Of a stretch of DNA of 56,941 nucleotides, positions 26,760 to 36,700 are shown piece by piece. This stretch comes from Ophiocordyceps camponoti-saundersi (nom. inval.). Its lineage: Eukaryota; Ascomycota; Sordariomycetes; Hypocreales; Ophiocordycipitaceae. The notes under the pieces are model-generated. The model was given only the letters and a program-made list of their open reading frames with translations. It did no database searches and was not told where the DNA came from. The translations under genes and the position numbers were made by a program. Positions within the stretch are counted from its first letter, which is position 1. The number at the start of each line of letters is the position of its first letter. The stretch lies in contig PDHQ01000190.1 of assembly GCA_003339415.1 (NCBI GenBank), positions 9,031 through 65,971 of the forward strand, written 5' to 3'.

Positions 26760-29070
26760 ATGGACAATGAGAAGACAGCTCTTCAAGAGCGTGACGACGT
26801 CCGGTCAGTCTCCTTCTCTCGAGTCTTCGTGGGTTCAGGGCCCTAACCTTCACCTTCCTGCAGCTCTGGCCCGCCTGTAGCGGATCCTAGTCTCGATGGC
26901 GAGAGTCTGCGTCGGCGCAAGCTCCAGGAGCTCGCAGAGAACACGACTGGCGAGATTCGCAATCCCCTTCAGGGCATCCCCCGCGCCGAGCTGCTCGACA
27001 ATGTCACCCGATTTCAGCAGGATAAAGGTTTACCAGCCGATATCTTGCCGCTGCTGCAGAAGGGCGCCCTCGTCGCACAGGACCCCGCTGGCTTCGAGGA
27101 ACTCGAAGACCTCGACGATGCCGAGAAGGTGGCCTTGCGAGAAGAGGTCACTCACCGCTGGAAACACCCGTGGCCTCTCTATTACACCATCATCCTCAAC
27201 TCCATCGCCGCCGCAATCCAAGGCTGGGACCAGACTGGCTCCAACGGGGCCAATTTGAGCTTTCCCACAGCCCTGGGCATACCAGACACAGCCAATTCCG
27301 CCTGCGGCCCCGTTGCCAACGAGGGCGAATGCGCTAAGAACAGCTGGATCATTGGCTTGATCAATGCCATGCCCTACATCACCATCTGTCTCTTGTACGT
27401 TCGCAACTCGCTTTGTCTCCCCTGACTGACAGTCAAACTCAGTGCCGGCTGGATTTCCGATCCGCTCAATGACCTTCTGGGTCGTCGTGGCGTTATCTTC
27501 ATGGCCGCCATTTTTTCACTCCTCGCTCCCTTTGGGATGGCTCTCTCCCAGACCTGGGGACAGCTTGCCGCCTGCCGGTCCGTAGTCTTTCTCCGTCTTG
27601 ACCTAACTTGTACTGACAAGAGTTCTCAAGAATGCTTCTGGGCATTGGCATGGGCTTGAAGGAAGTCACTGTGCCAGTCTTCTCTGCCGAAAACTCCCCG
27701 GCCATCATCCGTGGTGGGCTCGTCATGTCGTGGCAGGTCTGGACAGCTTTTGGTAATGCTACCACTATATTCTTAGATTGTCCTTTTCTGATCCTCTCCA
27801 GGCATCTTTCTCGGAACCTGTGCCAACTTAGCCGTCGGAAAGACAGGAGAAATAGCCTGGCGATTGCAACTGGCCTCGGCATTTATACCGGCCGTTCCTC
27901 TTGTCGTTGGCACTTACTTCTGCCCCGAAAGCCCTCGATGGTGTCTGAAGAAGAAAAAATACAACCAGGCGTGGAAGTCGCTCCTCCGACTCCGTAACAG
28001 CCCGCTGCAGGCCGCGAGGGACCTCTACTACATCAGCTGTCTGCTCGAGCAGGAGGAGGTTCTGGTTCGAGAGGCTGGACTTAGCACCAAAAGCAGCCTG
28101 TTCACCCGCTTCATCGAGCTCTTCACTATTCCTAGGGTCAGGCGTGCCACCTGGGCATCCGGAATCGTCATGATCGCCCAGCAGCTCTGTGGAAGTGAGC
28201 ATCAAACCTGTCCCCTCCCTGGAAGAGAAACTCTGCATGCTGACTTCTTACGCCGTGCCCTTGTAGTCAATATCATCTCTTTCTACAGCAGCACCATATT
28301 CACTCTCAGTGGTGTAGATCCCTACACGGCGCTATGGGCCAGTTTCGGCTTTGGTCTCATCAACTTCATCTTTGCCTGGCCAGCCGTCTGGACCATTGAC
28401 ACATTTGGCCGTCGTGCCCTGTTGCTCTTCACCTTTCCCAATATGTTCTGGACACTGCTTGGTTCGTTTTGTTGCCGCGACCGAATTTCTGTCGCTGATC
28501 ACCCTTCGCAGTCGCGGGTCTCTGCTACCTGATTGATGCTGGCTCGGAACATAGCACAGCTCGGCTTGCGGCCGTCGCCACCTTTGTCTATCTTTTCGCG
28601 GCCTTTTATTCCCCTGGTGAGGTTCCTCCCCACGTCCGACCTGTTTAACGAGCTAATATCGTCGGCCAGGTGAGGGTCCCGTACCATTTATGTACTCGGC
28701 CGAAGTCTTTCCTCTGTCACATCGCGAGGTCGGCATGTCATGGGCCGTGGCGACGAACAACTTTTGGGCGTCTGTACTCTCTCTCACCTTCCCCCGCATG
28801 CTCATCGCCATGACCCCCGCCGGTGCCTTCGGCTTCTATGCTGGCCTCAACATCCTAGCTCTGATCCTCATCTTCCTCTTTGTTCCAGAGACAAAGCAGA
28901 AGACTCTCGAAGAGCTCGATTACGTATTTCAGGTATCCGTACGAAGGCATGCCTCGTACCAGCTCTTCACAGTCCTCCCTTGGTGGATCAGGCGCTACAT
29001 CTTCCGCCGGAAAGATGCCGTCTGCCCGGATCTGTATCACAATGCTAATGCTGTGCCGCTCAAACAATAA
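26760..29070 (+). CDS. MFS sugar transporter (Sugar_tr family), 641 aa, 8 exons
   Basis: Predicted plasma-membrane sugar/polyol:H+ symporter. Exons: 26760-26803, 26864-27394, 27443-27577, 27631-27752, 27802-28194, 28267-28461, 28512-28616, 28670-29070; every junction is GT-AG and keeps frame. A hydrophilic N-terminus of about 120 residues precedes the first membrane segment ([20 protein letters not shown]). Family marks are DLLGRRG in the first cytoplasmic loop, PESPRW at 319-324, [17 protein letters not shown] created by joining exons 5 and 6, [22 protein letters not shown] and [13 protein letters not shown] near 580-592. These identify PF00083; the substrate cannot be read from sequence. 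The long N-terminal extension and moderate C-tail fit a filamentous-fungal subgroup often labelled hexose or inositol transporter. It converges with the next gene. Confidence 0.9.
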
Positions 29071-29562
29071 GCCACTTCTCGCTTGTTTGTCTTGCTAGGA
29101 GGTAGCAGGCTGAAGGCCACTGATGGAGGCGCAATTACAAGAAAACCATCCCTTTCTTCTGGCTGAAAGTGAGACAGCAGGTTGTTGAGATGATAACGCC
29201 TGGCCATTGGCACAGATCAGGCCTGTTTCTTCCGTTACATATTCCCAGGTGGTCGCTGTATCATTCGTTTTCCTGTCTGTCTTCAAATTTATTTCAAAGA
29301 ATACGTCGCCGCTATCCAGGAGCGCATCAAAGTTTAGCAAACGACAGGTGTAAACGCCAATAAGCGCTGCAAGGAAAAATCGCCTGCAGCTGCGGCACCC
29401 AATCCAGGAGTAGCTTCCGCGTAAGGAGTGCGAGGCATGAACGCGAAGAAGGGGAGGGGGTAACATGGTGCAGAACTGTAAATTCCGTACTGATAGCATA
29501 TAGGACCGTATTTCTAGTGGTACATACTTTATGTACTGCGCTCAATAGCCCTGATCAGACAT
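29071..29562. other. Convergent intergenic region
   Basis: 492 bp between the 3' ends of the transporter (+) and the [SN]PW protein gene (-). It should hold both 3' UTRs and polyadenylation sites. No further gene was seen; overlapping short frames on both strands look random. Confidence 0.5.
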
Positions 29563-32500
29563 TTACCACCGACTCTGAAATGCGGTGGCATGGCACTGGG
29601 AAGCTTCGGCTCGAGGATCCCCGCGAACGTCATCGAGCTTTATATCGGCGTCCAATGCGAAGAAAAAGTCGCCCACGTCGCGAAGAATGTCGTCGACGAC
29701 TCCAACATCACCATTCCTATCCAACAATGCGTCCTGCTCCTGTTGCTCCTGCGGCTGCTCGGGTGTGAAGGCGTCGTCGGCGGCAAGGAAGGCTTCGGCC
29801 ATAGCACGCGGGCCGGGGGTTTGACCTTGTTGCGAGGCTGTGGGAATGAGGCGCAGCTTCGAAGTGCTGCAAGAGAGGACAGGGCTGGAGACGAACGACG
29901 GGAGGCGGCGGCGGCGGCTGGCGGCGATGGCGAAATGGCGGCTGAATTTGGTGCCTGGTGACAGGCTACTATTAAGCAGCGGCGGTGGAGGAGAGACCTG
30001 GCGGGTTTTGATTCGGGAGGCCGGGGGAGGGGGTAGAGGCGTCAAGGCAGCTGACGTTGTTATGGATGACGATATTGGGGCACGCTCCCCGCGATTTTGA
30101 CTGTGCTCCTGTGAAGGCGGCGAAGCCCAGGAGACTCGGCGGTCGGGACGAGACGACCTGCCGCTCCAGGGGTTTTTCAGGGCCGAGGCCAGGCCACCCA
30201 TCGTGCCAGCGCGAGACCTGAGTGCACGAGCGGGGCGCTCGGGAGAGGGAGTGACGAATGAGGCAAAGGGCTTGATGGCGAATTCGGGCTCTGGGGTATG
30301 CGGTCGTTGGATTCGGGGCTGTGAGCCGGTGACGACGGCGGAGGATGAGCTAGAGGCGAGGCCCAGGGTGTACATCGAAGCTTTCTCCGTGCCAACATGG
30401 TGCGCCTGTGAGATTTGGTCCTCGCCATCGCTGGGCTGGTCACGGAAGTGCGTCTCAGTCCAGGGACTTTGCTGTGATGCTGCCGTCTTCAAGTCTTGCG
30501 GCTCGTTATCTTGTGTATCATTCATCTCCAGATCCTTGTTCAAGTCGCAACCATCCACCGCTCGGTGCTGCCCGACATTGGTGGAGGGAGGGATCGCCGT
30601 CCAGGGGCTCTGATGCGAAGCCGTCAACTCAAGGTAGTTTCTCTGACTCTCGACCTCTTCGCATTCGCTCATATCGGTGTCCACATCGCCCTTGACCTGA
30701 TTTGAAGGAACGATTTTAATGTCAGTAAGGGGCGCAAGCCTCACCCATGGACTCTGCTGAGAAGCCGGAATCAGTGCCTGTGTACTGTCATCCACGGCTT
30801 TGGTTTCGCCCATATCGAGATCCTTCTCCGGGTCACTATTATCTGACAGCCGATCTTCTTTCGGCGAAGAAGGTCCAGAGTAAGAAGCGGTGAAGCCAGA
30901 TTCGACGATGGCTCCTTCTACTTCTGCACCTTCTTGGTCTGCTCCTTCTGCAGCTTCATCGAGTTGTTGTGCTCCTTCCTCACAACTGACCGGCGTACTC
31001 GCTCGGGCAGTTTGGTTTCGCAAAATCCCCGTTGACACAGAGCTTCTAGCTAGCTGCGACAATTTGGCCCAAGGACTCGGCGGCACCAGTTGATTCAGCA
31101 GAAGTCTTATCGAATATCCCTGAGGGGTCTCATCCGTCTGGCTCGTCTGGCTTGGTCTCGTTGAAGTCTTGCCCTGATGGTTGGGTAGCAACGCAGATCG
31201 CGGGCTGCTCAAGCATGAGCCAGACTCTGGGGATTCCTCGAGACCGGCAGTCAATTGGCTGCCTTGATCTTCATGCTGATTGGCAGCAACACTATACTGC
31301 GTACTAGTAGCGGGGAGTGGCGTGTTCGTTATTGCCGTCTCTTCGTTATCACGGTATTCAAGCCTCGTCGTTAAATCGTCTCTCGCAAGATTTGACCCCG
31401 GAGGTGCTGCAAATAGCGAGTTATCTTCCACAATCATCACCGACGAAGATTCCATAGCTTCATTTCCTTCCTCCACAAATTCGTCTTCGTTCAAGGGAAC
31501 GAAGGTCAAGTCCGAAATTTCAGGATTCAGCACCTTGAGGCGCCCTTGTTGTTTATCCTCCTTCCTGCCATCTTCGTCGGTTCTAGCCGAGTCGTCATCA
31601 CTCAACGGTTGTTTCAATTTTTTCTCAAAACTGAGCTCGTCGATTGGCAGCTCTATCGCAGACGGCCTGCATTGGTTTGCAGTCTTCGCGAAAGACTCGA
31701 ATCGACGATTCTCCGGCGTATTCTCCGCAGCACTTCTGATTTTGAACGAGAAACTCCGATCATGCTGTGTTTGCAATCGACGATATCTTTTCTTCGAAGT
31801 TGCAGAGCATGCGTCCTGCAGCCATCCGTCACCGTCTGATGCCCTCGTCTCGCCGTCGCTTTGTTCCTCTGTGTTCAGGGACGCCTCAACTGATGACGGA
31901 GCAGGAGAACGATTCTTGTGTTGATTCAACTCTAAAGTGTATGCTGGCATTTTCGATTGCCGCGAACTTGGCGACGACGGCGTCGCCACTTTCTCTTCGG
32001 CTTGTCGTGGTTCGTGAAGCACACCGCTGATGTGGCTGTCGACCGAGGACAACACACATTGGCTTGGAGATGTGGGCTTCTTGCTCGCCGTGAGTTGTGC
32101 CGAAGTACCATCAAAGGCGGTATTCGTATTGCATGTATCAAGCCCATCCTGTTCCATTAGGACGTTGCTATCAATCAGCCGCGGTCCACAAGGCGAGCTG
32201 GCTTCAAAGGCCGAGCTGCAAGACTCGGAATCTGGCGACGAGTGTCGGCCGTCTCTTGAGCTGAGTGTAGTCGTCTTCGGTTTCTGTCGGCCGGCCAAGT
32301 CGGGTTTTCGTTTCTTGTTTGTCCGCCGCTTCAACCACGCAGACTCGATAGCTCTTCGCTTCTTAGCTGATGAGTGTTTCTGTTCATTGGTCGATGTCCA
32401 GAAAGAATCTTGCGTCAGGGACGGCGGCTGGATATCTTGACGCCATCGCTGCACCATGTCCAGTCCCTGCCCCTGGAGGAAATGGCAGGGCTCGGATACT

Positions 32501-32880
32501 GAAGCCTGCCTAAGGCTTTCCGGACTTGGAAGATGACAGTGAAGGCTCTCAGAAGTCGAGACTTCCCCAGAACGGCAGGCGAAATCATTTCTCAGCTGTT
32601 TTCGGCTCGAGTCTAGCGTAGTCGAGAAGACTATACGAGGCTCGCAACGCTGTCCGCTCTTCCACGGGTTGTCCCATCCGGACGTTCGTTCGAATGGACC
32701 ACGCAACGAGGCCGACAACAGAAACGGCACATCGCCGTCCAAATAACGCTTACCGGCATGGCGGTAGCGCAGCTGCCTGGCTTGAGGGTCGGAGTAATCC
32801 TCATCGTCGGATCCATGATAGAAGACTTCGTCATCGTTGATGACATCCCCCAGGGGCAGCGCCATATTGATGGATGTCAT
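29563..32880 (-). CDS. Large disordered protein with six [SN]PW motifs, function unknown, 1,105 aa
   Basis: Single uninterrupted frame. The first ATG in frame is at 32,880 (MTSINMALPLGDV); the frame is open further upstream but without ATG, and a second ATG five codons in is an alternative. The protein is Ser/Asp/Glu/Gln-rich and low in hydrophobic residues, so mostly disordered. An acidic N-terminal patch (DDEVFYHGSDDEDYSDP) is followed by basic stretches such as KRRTNKKRKPD, a likely nuclear localisation signal. A short motif [SN]-P-W recurs with Trp at about 73, 604, 712, 760, 807 and 905; three copies are S-[QH]-Q-S-P-W. I do not recognise the family; similar fungal proteins are usually hypothetical. 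It shares an 884-bp divergent promoter region with the septation scaffold gene. Confidence in the coding call is high, in any function low. Confidence 0.8.
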   Translation of the reverse strand: MTSINMALPLGDVINDDEVFYHGSDDEDYSDPQARQLRYRHAGKRYLDGDVPFLLSASLRGPFERTSGWDNPWKSGQRCEPRIVFSTTLDSSRKQLRNDFACRSGEVSTSESLHCHLPSPESLRQASVSEPCHFLQGQGLDMVQRWRQDIQPPSLTQDSFWTSTNEQKHSSAKKRRAIESAWLKRRTNKKRKPDLAGRQKPKTTTLSSRDGRHSSPDSESCSSAFEASSPCGPRLIDSNVLMEQDGLDTCNTNTAFDGTSAQLTASKKPTSPSQCVLSSVDSHISGVLHEPRQAEEKVATPSSPSSRQSKMPAYTLELNQHKNRSPAPSSVEASLNTEEQSDGETRASDGDGWLQDACSATSKKRYRRLQTQHDRSFSFKIRSAAENTPENRRFESFAKTANQCRPSAIELPIDELSFEKKLKQPLSDDDSARTDEDGRKEDKQQGRLKVLNPEISDLTFVPLNEDEFVEEGNEAMESSSVMIVEDNSLFAAPPGSNLARDDLTTRLEYRDNEETAITNTPLPATSTQYSVAANQHEDQGSQLTAGLEESPESGSCLSSPRSALLPNHQGKTSTRPSQTSQTDETPQGYSIRLLLNQLVPPSPWAKLSQLARSSVSTGILRNQTARASTPVSCEEGAQQLDEAAEGADQEGAEVEGAIVESGFTASYSGPSSPKEDRLSDNSDPEKDLDMGETKAVDDSTQALIPASQQSPWVRLAPLTDIKIVPSNQVKGDVDTDMSECEEVESQRNYLELTASHQSPWTAIPPSTNVGQHRAVDGCDLNKDLEMNDTQDNEPQDLKTAASQQSPWTETHFRDQPSDGEDQISQAHHVGTEKASMYTLGLASSSSSAVVTGSQPRIQRPHTPEPEFAIKPFASFVTPSPERPARALRSRAGTMGGLASALKNPWSGRSSRPDRRVSWASPPSQEHSQNRGERAPISSSITTSAALTPLPPPPASRIKTRQVSPPPPLLNSSLSPGTKFSRHFAIAASRRRRLPSFVSSPVLSCSTSKLRLIPTASQQGQTPGPRAMAEAFLAADDAFTPEQPQEQQEQDALLDRNGDVGVVDDILRDVGDFFFALDADIKLDDVRGDPRAEASQCHATAFQSRW

Positions 32881-33764
32881 CAAGCTGCCACCTAGGAAGC
32901 AGCCCGCGTAATGAAGTGAATTGGCGAAAGTTTGACGGGGTTGCAAACAGGCTTCAACAGATCCCTGGGCCCATCCAAAAGTTTTGCTCCTTGCTAGACT
33001 GGTGGGGGAATTGTGCAAATCGCAGCTGTCAAGGGCGCGACGCGTCTCGCGAAAGCACGTGACGAGCCTTGATTGAAGCCTGAGGCATAAGCAGGTCCCA
33101 GGTAGGTAGGAAGGAGTAGGTACTACCTGATAGGCAGGTAGATCGTCTGGATGTATAATGTACCTATGTGGACCGTTTGTTATGGGATATTACCTCGAAA
33201 AACTGCTGGACGCAGACGGGTTCGGCCAGACCGCCGAGAGTTATTATGAGATTGAGATGCAAATGAAGTTGAAATACAAGACGGCTGGTGAGTAGGTATG
33301 AAGGTAGAAAAAAACAAATTCACGAGATTGTCATCGTCTGGAGAAGGCTGGCGAAGCGTTTGAGCTAACCACGTGACTAAGATAATGTGCAGCCGATGGT
33401 TGACGCGGCAACGGCGCCCCACTTCTTTTGTTTGGGATTCTGAATGGCTCCTTAAGAGTTACGACTAATAAGGGAGGACGCACTGGCAGTACATACCTAC
33501 ATACATACATATTCCGTAGCCTCTCTCAGCACCTACGCCTCGGAAAATCACCTTGAACGCGGTTCGTGAGCACTACGGCTCTGCTGCACTTTATTCTTTC
33601 TATCGTCTCTTTCTTCCTGCGACATCCTTACTTTGAGTTATCGTTTCCCTGCCACCCCTTGCTAGGCTTTCCCGCCCGCTCCACGTCGGCCCAGGATCAA
33701 GCAGATAAACAAGCCCACATTATCGGCCTGGATGGCGGCACTATAATCTTGAACAGTATCCGCC
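32881..33764. promoter_or_regulatory. Divergent promoter region between the [SN]PW gene and the SIN scaffold gene
   Basis: 884 bp separate the two start codons. It contains a cluster of GGTAGGTA/TACCTACC-like words at about 33,098-33,145, TACATACATACA at about 33,490-33,510, and a pyrimidine-rich stretch before the scaffold ATG. A four-codon upstream frame (ATG at 33,732, stop at 33,744-33,746) lies 18 bp before the scaffold start and could dampen its translation. No TATA box is obvious. Confidence 0.5.
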
Positions 33765-36700
33765 ATGGACCACGCTTGGCTCGACTCTCTTTCGGAGGAC
33801 TGGGTCTCACAACCTGTCAGCGACGCGTCCGCGGAAAGACTGCCGCCGCTGGCTGACGAGCCCGCCCAGTCTCGGAACCAGATATCGTGCCGAGATCAAA
33901 CTGTCAAATTCAAAGTGTCTTCAACGCGCGACGTCAACTCTGTCGTCCTCAGCGAGCGAAGCGCCAACAATCTTAACGCCTCTATCCGACGCCGCCCCTC
34001 CGACCGGACGCGCGATACCAAAGCTCTCGCCAGCGACGAGGTCTCTCAGTCTTCCCTTTTCAGCTCTGTTCTTCGCAATAACGTCCAGCGCCGCGCGTCT
34101 CCGGAACGGCAATCAGTAACGCCGGAGTGGAAGAGGCGCCTGGTGCACGGCAAGATGTCCTACGGAGAGCAGCGCGACCTGTTCTCGTCAGCGGCTGTTG
34201 GCTTGCAGGACATGTTTAAACCTCCCATATCGGGCCACGGCGCAATAGACCGGTCTGAGACCACGTTACCATCAAGCCCGCCTCTCAACCCGCGCATTGC
34301 CATCGATGCCGACTTGGAACGTTTCATCGCTTCTGAGGATGACGACGAGCCCAACGTTCGTCTGATTGGCACTCCCAGCCCTAGCCCGAGGAAGCAGCCG
34401 CATGAAATAAAATACACTTTCAACGTTGGTGGTCCTTCTTCGTCAATCACTGACGATTCTGCCATGAGCGCCAGACCTGCGGCGTCCGTGGCATGGCGCG
34501 GCGGGAAATCGGTGCCGGAGGATAGGAAAAGCAGTGGTCAGAGTGTCACTCGCAACGAAGACCTCAGTCCTATCCTCATCGGCAAACGCAGTGGTCAAGA
34601 CGGAAGAGTTAATTTCGCACCTATCGAGGTACCCGTTGACCAGCTGAAACAAAAGCTGGAGCGTTTGCGAGTTGATCAGTTGCTGCGCAGCTCTCGGGAA
34701 GACAGGACATCTCCATCTGACGCCCGCCTGGTCGGGCCTGAGACGACGGAAGACTGCATGGACGACGGTCGCTTCGTCAATTTGCAGCGCGGCGGGCGTT
34801 CAGGAGATGGATCATTCTACCAACGTCCTCTGAGCTCCGAATTGGAAGTTGACTCTTCCGAGATGCTGCCTGAGGAGTCACTTCAAGCAAGCACTCCCAA
34901 GCAGTTCCCTACCATCCGAACGCAGGCGAGCGTTCCACACGCGAGCTTGCGTCTGTCTCCAACAACGAGTCTCCCACGCGCGCCTTTCCCAAGCCCGGAC
35001 AAGCGGCAGGTTGAGCAAAGCACTACCCAAAGCCGCCGGGGCGGCAGTCCGTTGAAACTCTTTGGGCCTTACGATACGTTCACAAACCAAACGCTTCTGC
35101 GGCGGATCAGCCAATTTGAAGAGGCTTCGAGAAGTCCCTCGCGAGGGTCATCCAGCCATTTTCAACATCAAGACCCTGGTCACAACAGTCGGTCGTCGCC
35201 TTCTGGGCAAATACCATTCGTCAGCAGATTTGGCGATGGCGATCTTGAAGGCTTCGAATTTACGGCCGATCTGTCGAACGAGTATTCGCAGGCCCAAATT
35301 GTCAAGGATGTCGCCCCTGGAACGGCCTTATCTCCCGTCACCCCCTTGCAGCCCACTGAAGATATTTCTGAGGTCATTGGCAGCAGGCGACAAGCGAGTT
35401 CGACACGCGAAGCTGGCCCTGCGAAAGGGTCGGATGCCACTGCTCTCTCCCCGGATATCGTCAACGGCGGGATTTCGTTAGCCGAAACGGCGAACCGCAC
35501 CGGCGACCCCGAAGGAAAGCGAACCAGGACTTCGCCTGCCAAAGGCCCGACCCCAAAGCGTCGCCGTACCCTGCATCGATCCGACGTCGCTTTCCGGCGT
35601 CAAGCCGTCGACTCTGCTCATCAGCAGATGCAGTCAGTCATGAATGCGAAACATCAAGAGAAGGATCATGATGTAGGGCTTGCAACTTCCGAGCTAGTGG
35701 CCTCGCAATCCGTCACATCGTCCAAATCCCGTGCATTCCTTGCTGGCATGACCGAGGATTCGGTCCTCAACATACCACAGAATGGTAAGGAGGCCCTCAA
35801 GAGTCGCGATATCATTGCAGAGCGACCGCGGTCCATTCGAACTCAAGATTTTGTCGATCAGGCCGCACAAATCATGGCTATGATACGAAGCCAGGTGATG
35901 CCAGGACTGACGAGCGTCGAGGAGTCCGAGGCAGAAAATTTGGGCGTGAGTCCACGTCATTCGCTATCGGATTCGTGTCCAGAGTCGACGAATGAGCCGC
36001 TCTCTCGGCCACCCAGTCGAGAGGGGAAACCTTTGCCTAGGATTCCTCAGCGTCAGGAGGATCCAGAGCTCATTCGACGGTTGAAGCAGTATCAGGAGCG
36101 GAGCGACGGAGCCGACGCCCTAGCTTCATCCATACCTTCCATGAACATAGCGCCGACGAGATATAACCAGCGCTCTCGAGAGAGTAGCAGGCCAATGCAG
36201 GTCTGTGGCGACATTATCACCGATATACCGAATGTTCGCCTCTCGTTGAGCGAGGCGCCAGATGTCGGGCAACCAACGGGTCCGTCAAATGAGTTTCCAA
36301 CCAACTCATCTGAAAGGTCGACTAGCAGAACCTTCCCCACAACATCGTCCCGAGGTTCAGAGTCTCGAAGAACGATTATGCCGGCGAGTGTTTCGCACTT
36401 GATTCCCGACAAAGTAGGGAGCATGTACCTGGATAAGCACAACAACATGTGGGTGAAAAGAAAGAACACCCATCCGGTGCCTGCGACTGAGGCGCCGTCG
36501 TTGGGAGAGAGCGAGGACGACCCCTTTGCAAGTATCCCTGATCTTTCGGTCGACATGACGAAGGAGCTGCAGAATCTCAGGCTCGCTACATCACAGAGAA
36601 TATCTGCTGCTCGTGACGCGGAGCTACAGCGCTCCCCCGAAACTCCGCGCAACGCGCGAGCCGGAGAGCAAGACGAAGGATGCTTGAGTGTCGGGCAGAG

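Noticed and set aside
32881..33018. N-terminal extension of the [SN]PW protein to 33,018
   Set aside because: The frame is open, but the upstream start is TTG; the first ATG is at 32,880.
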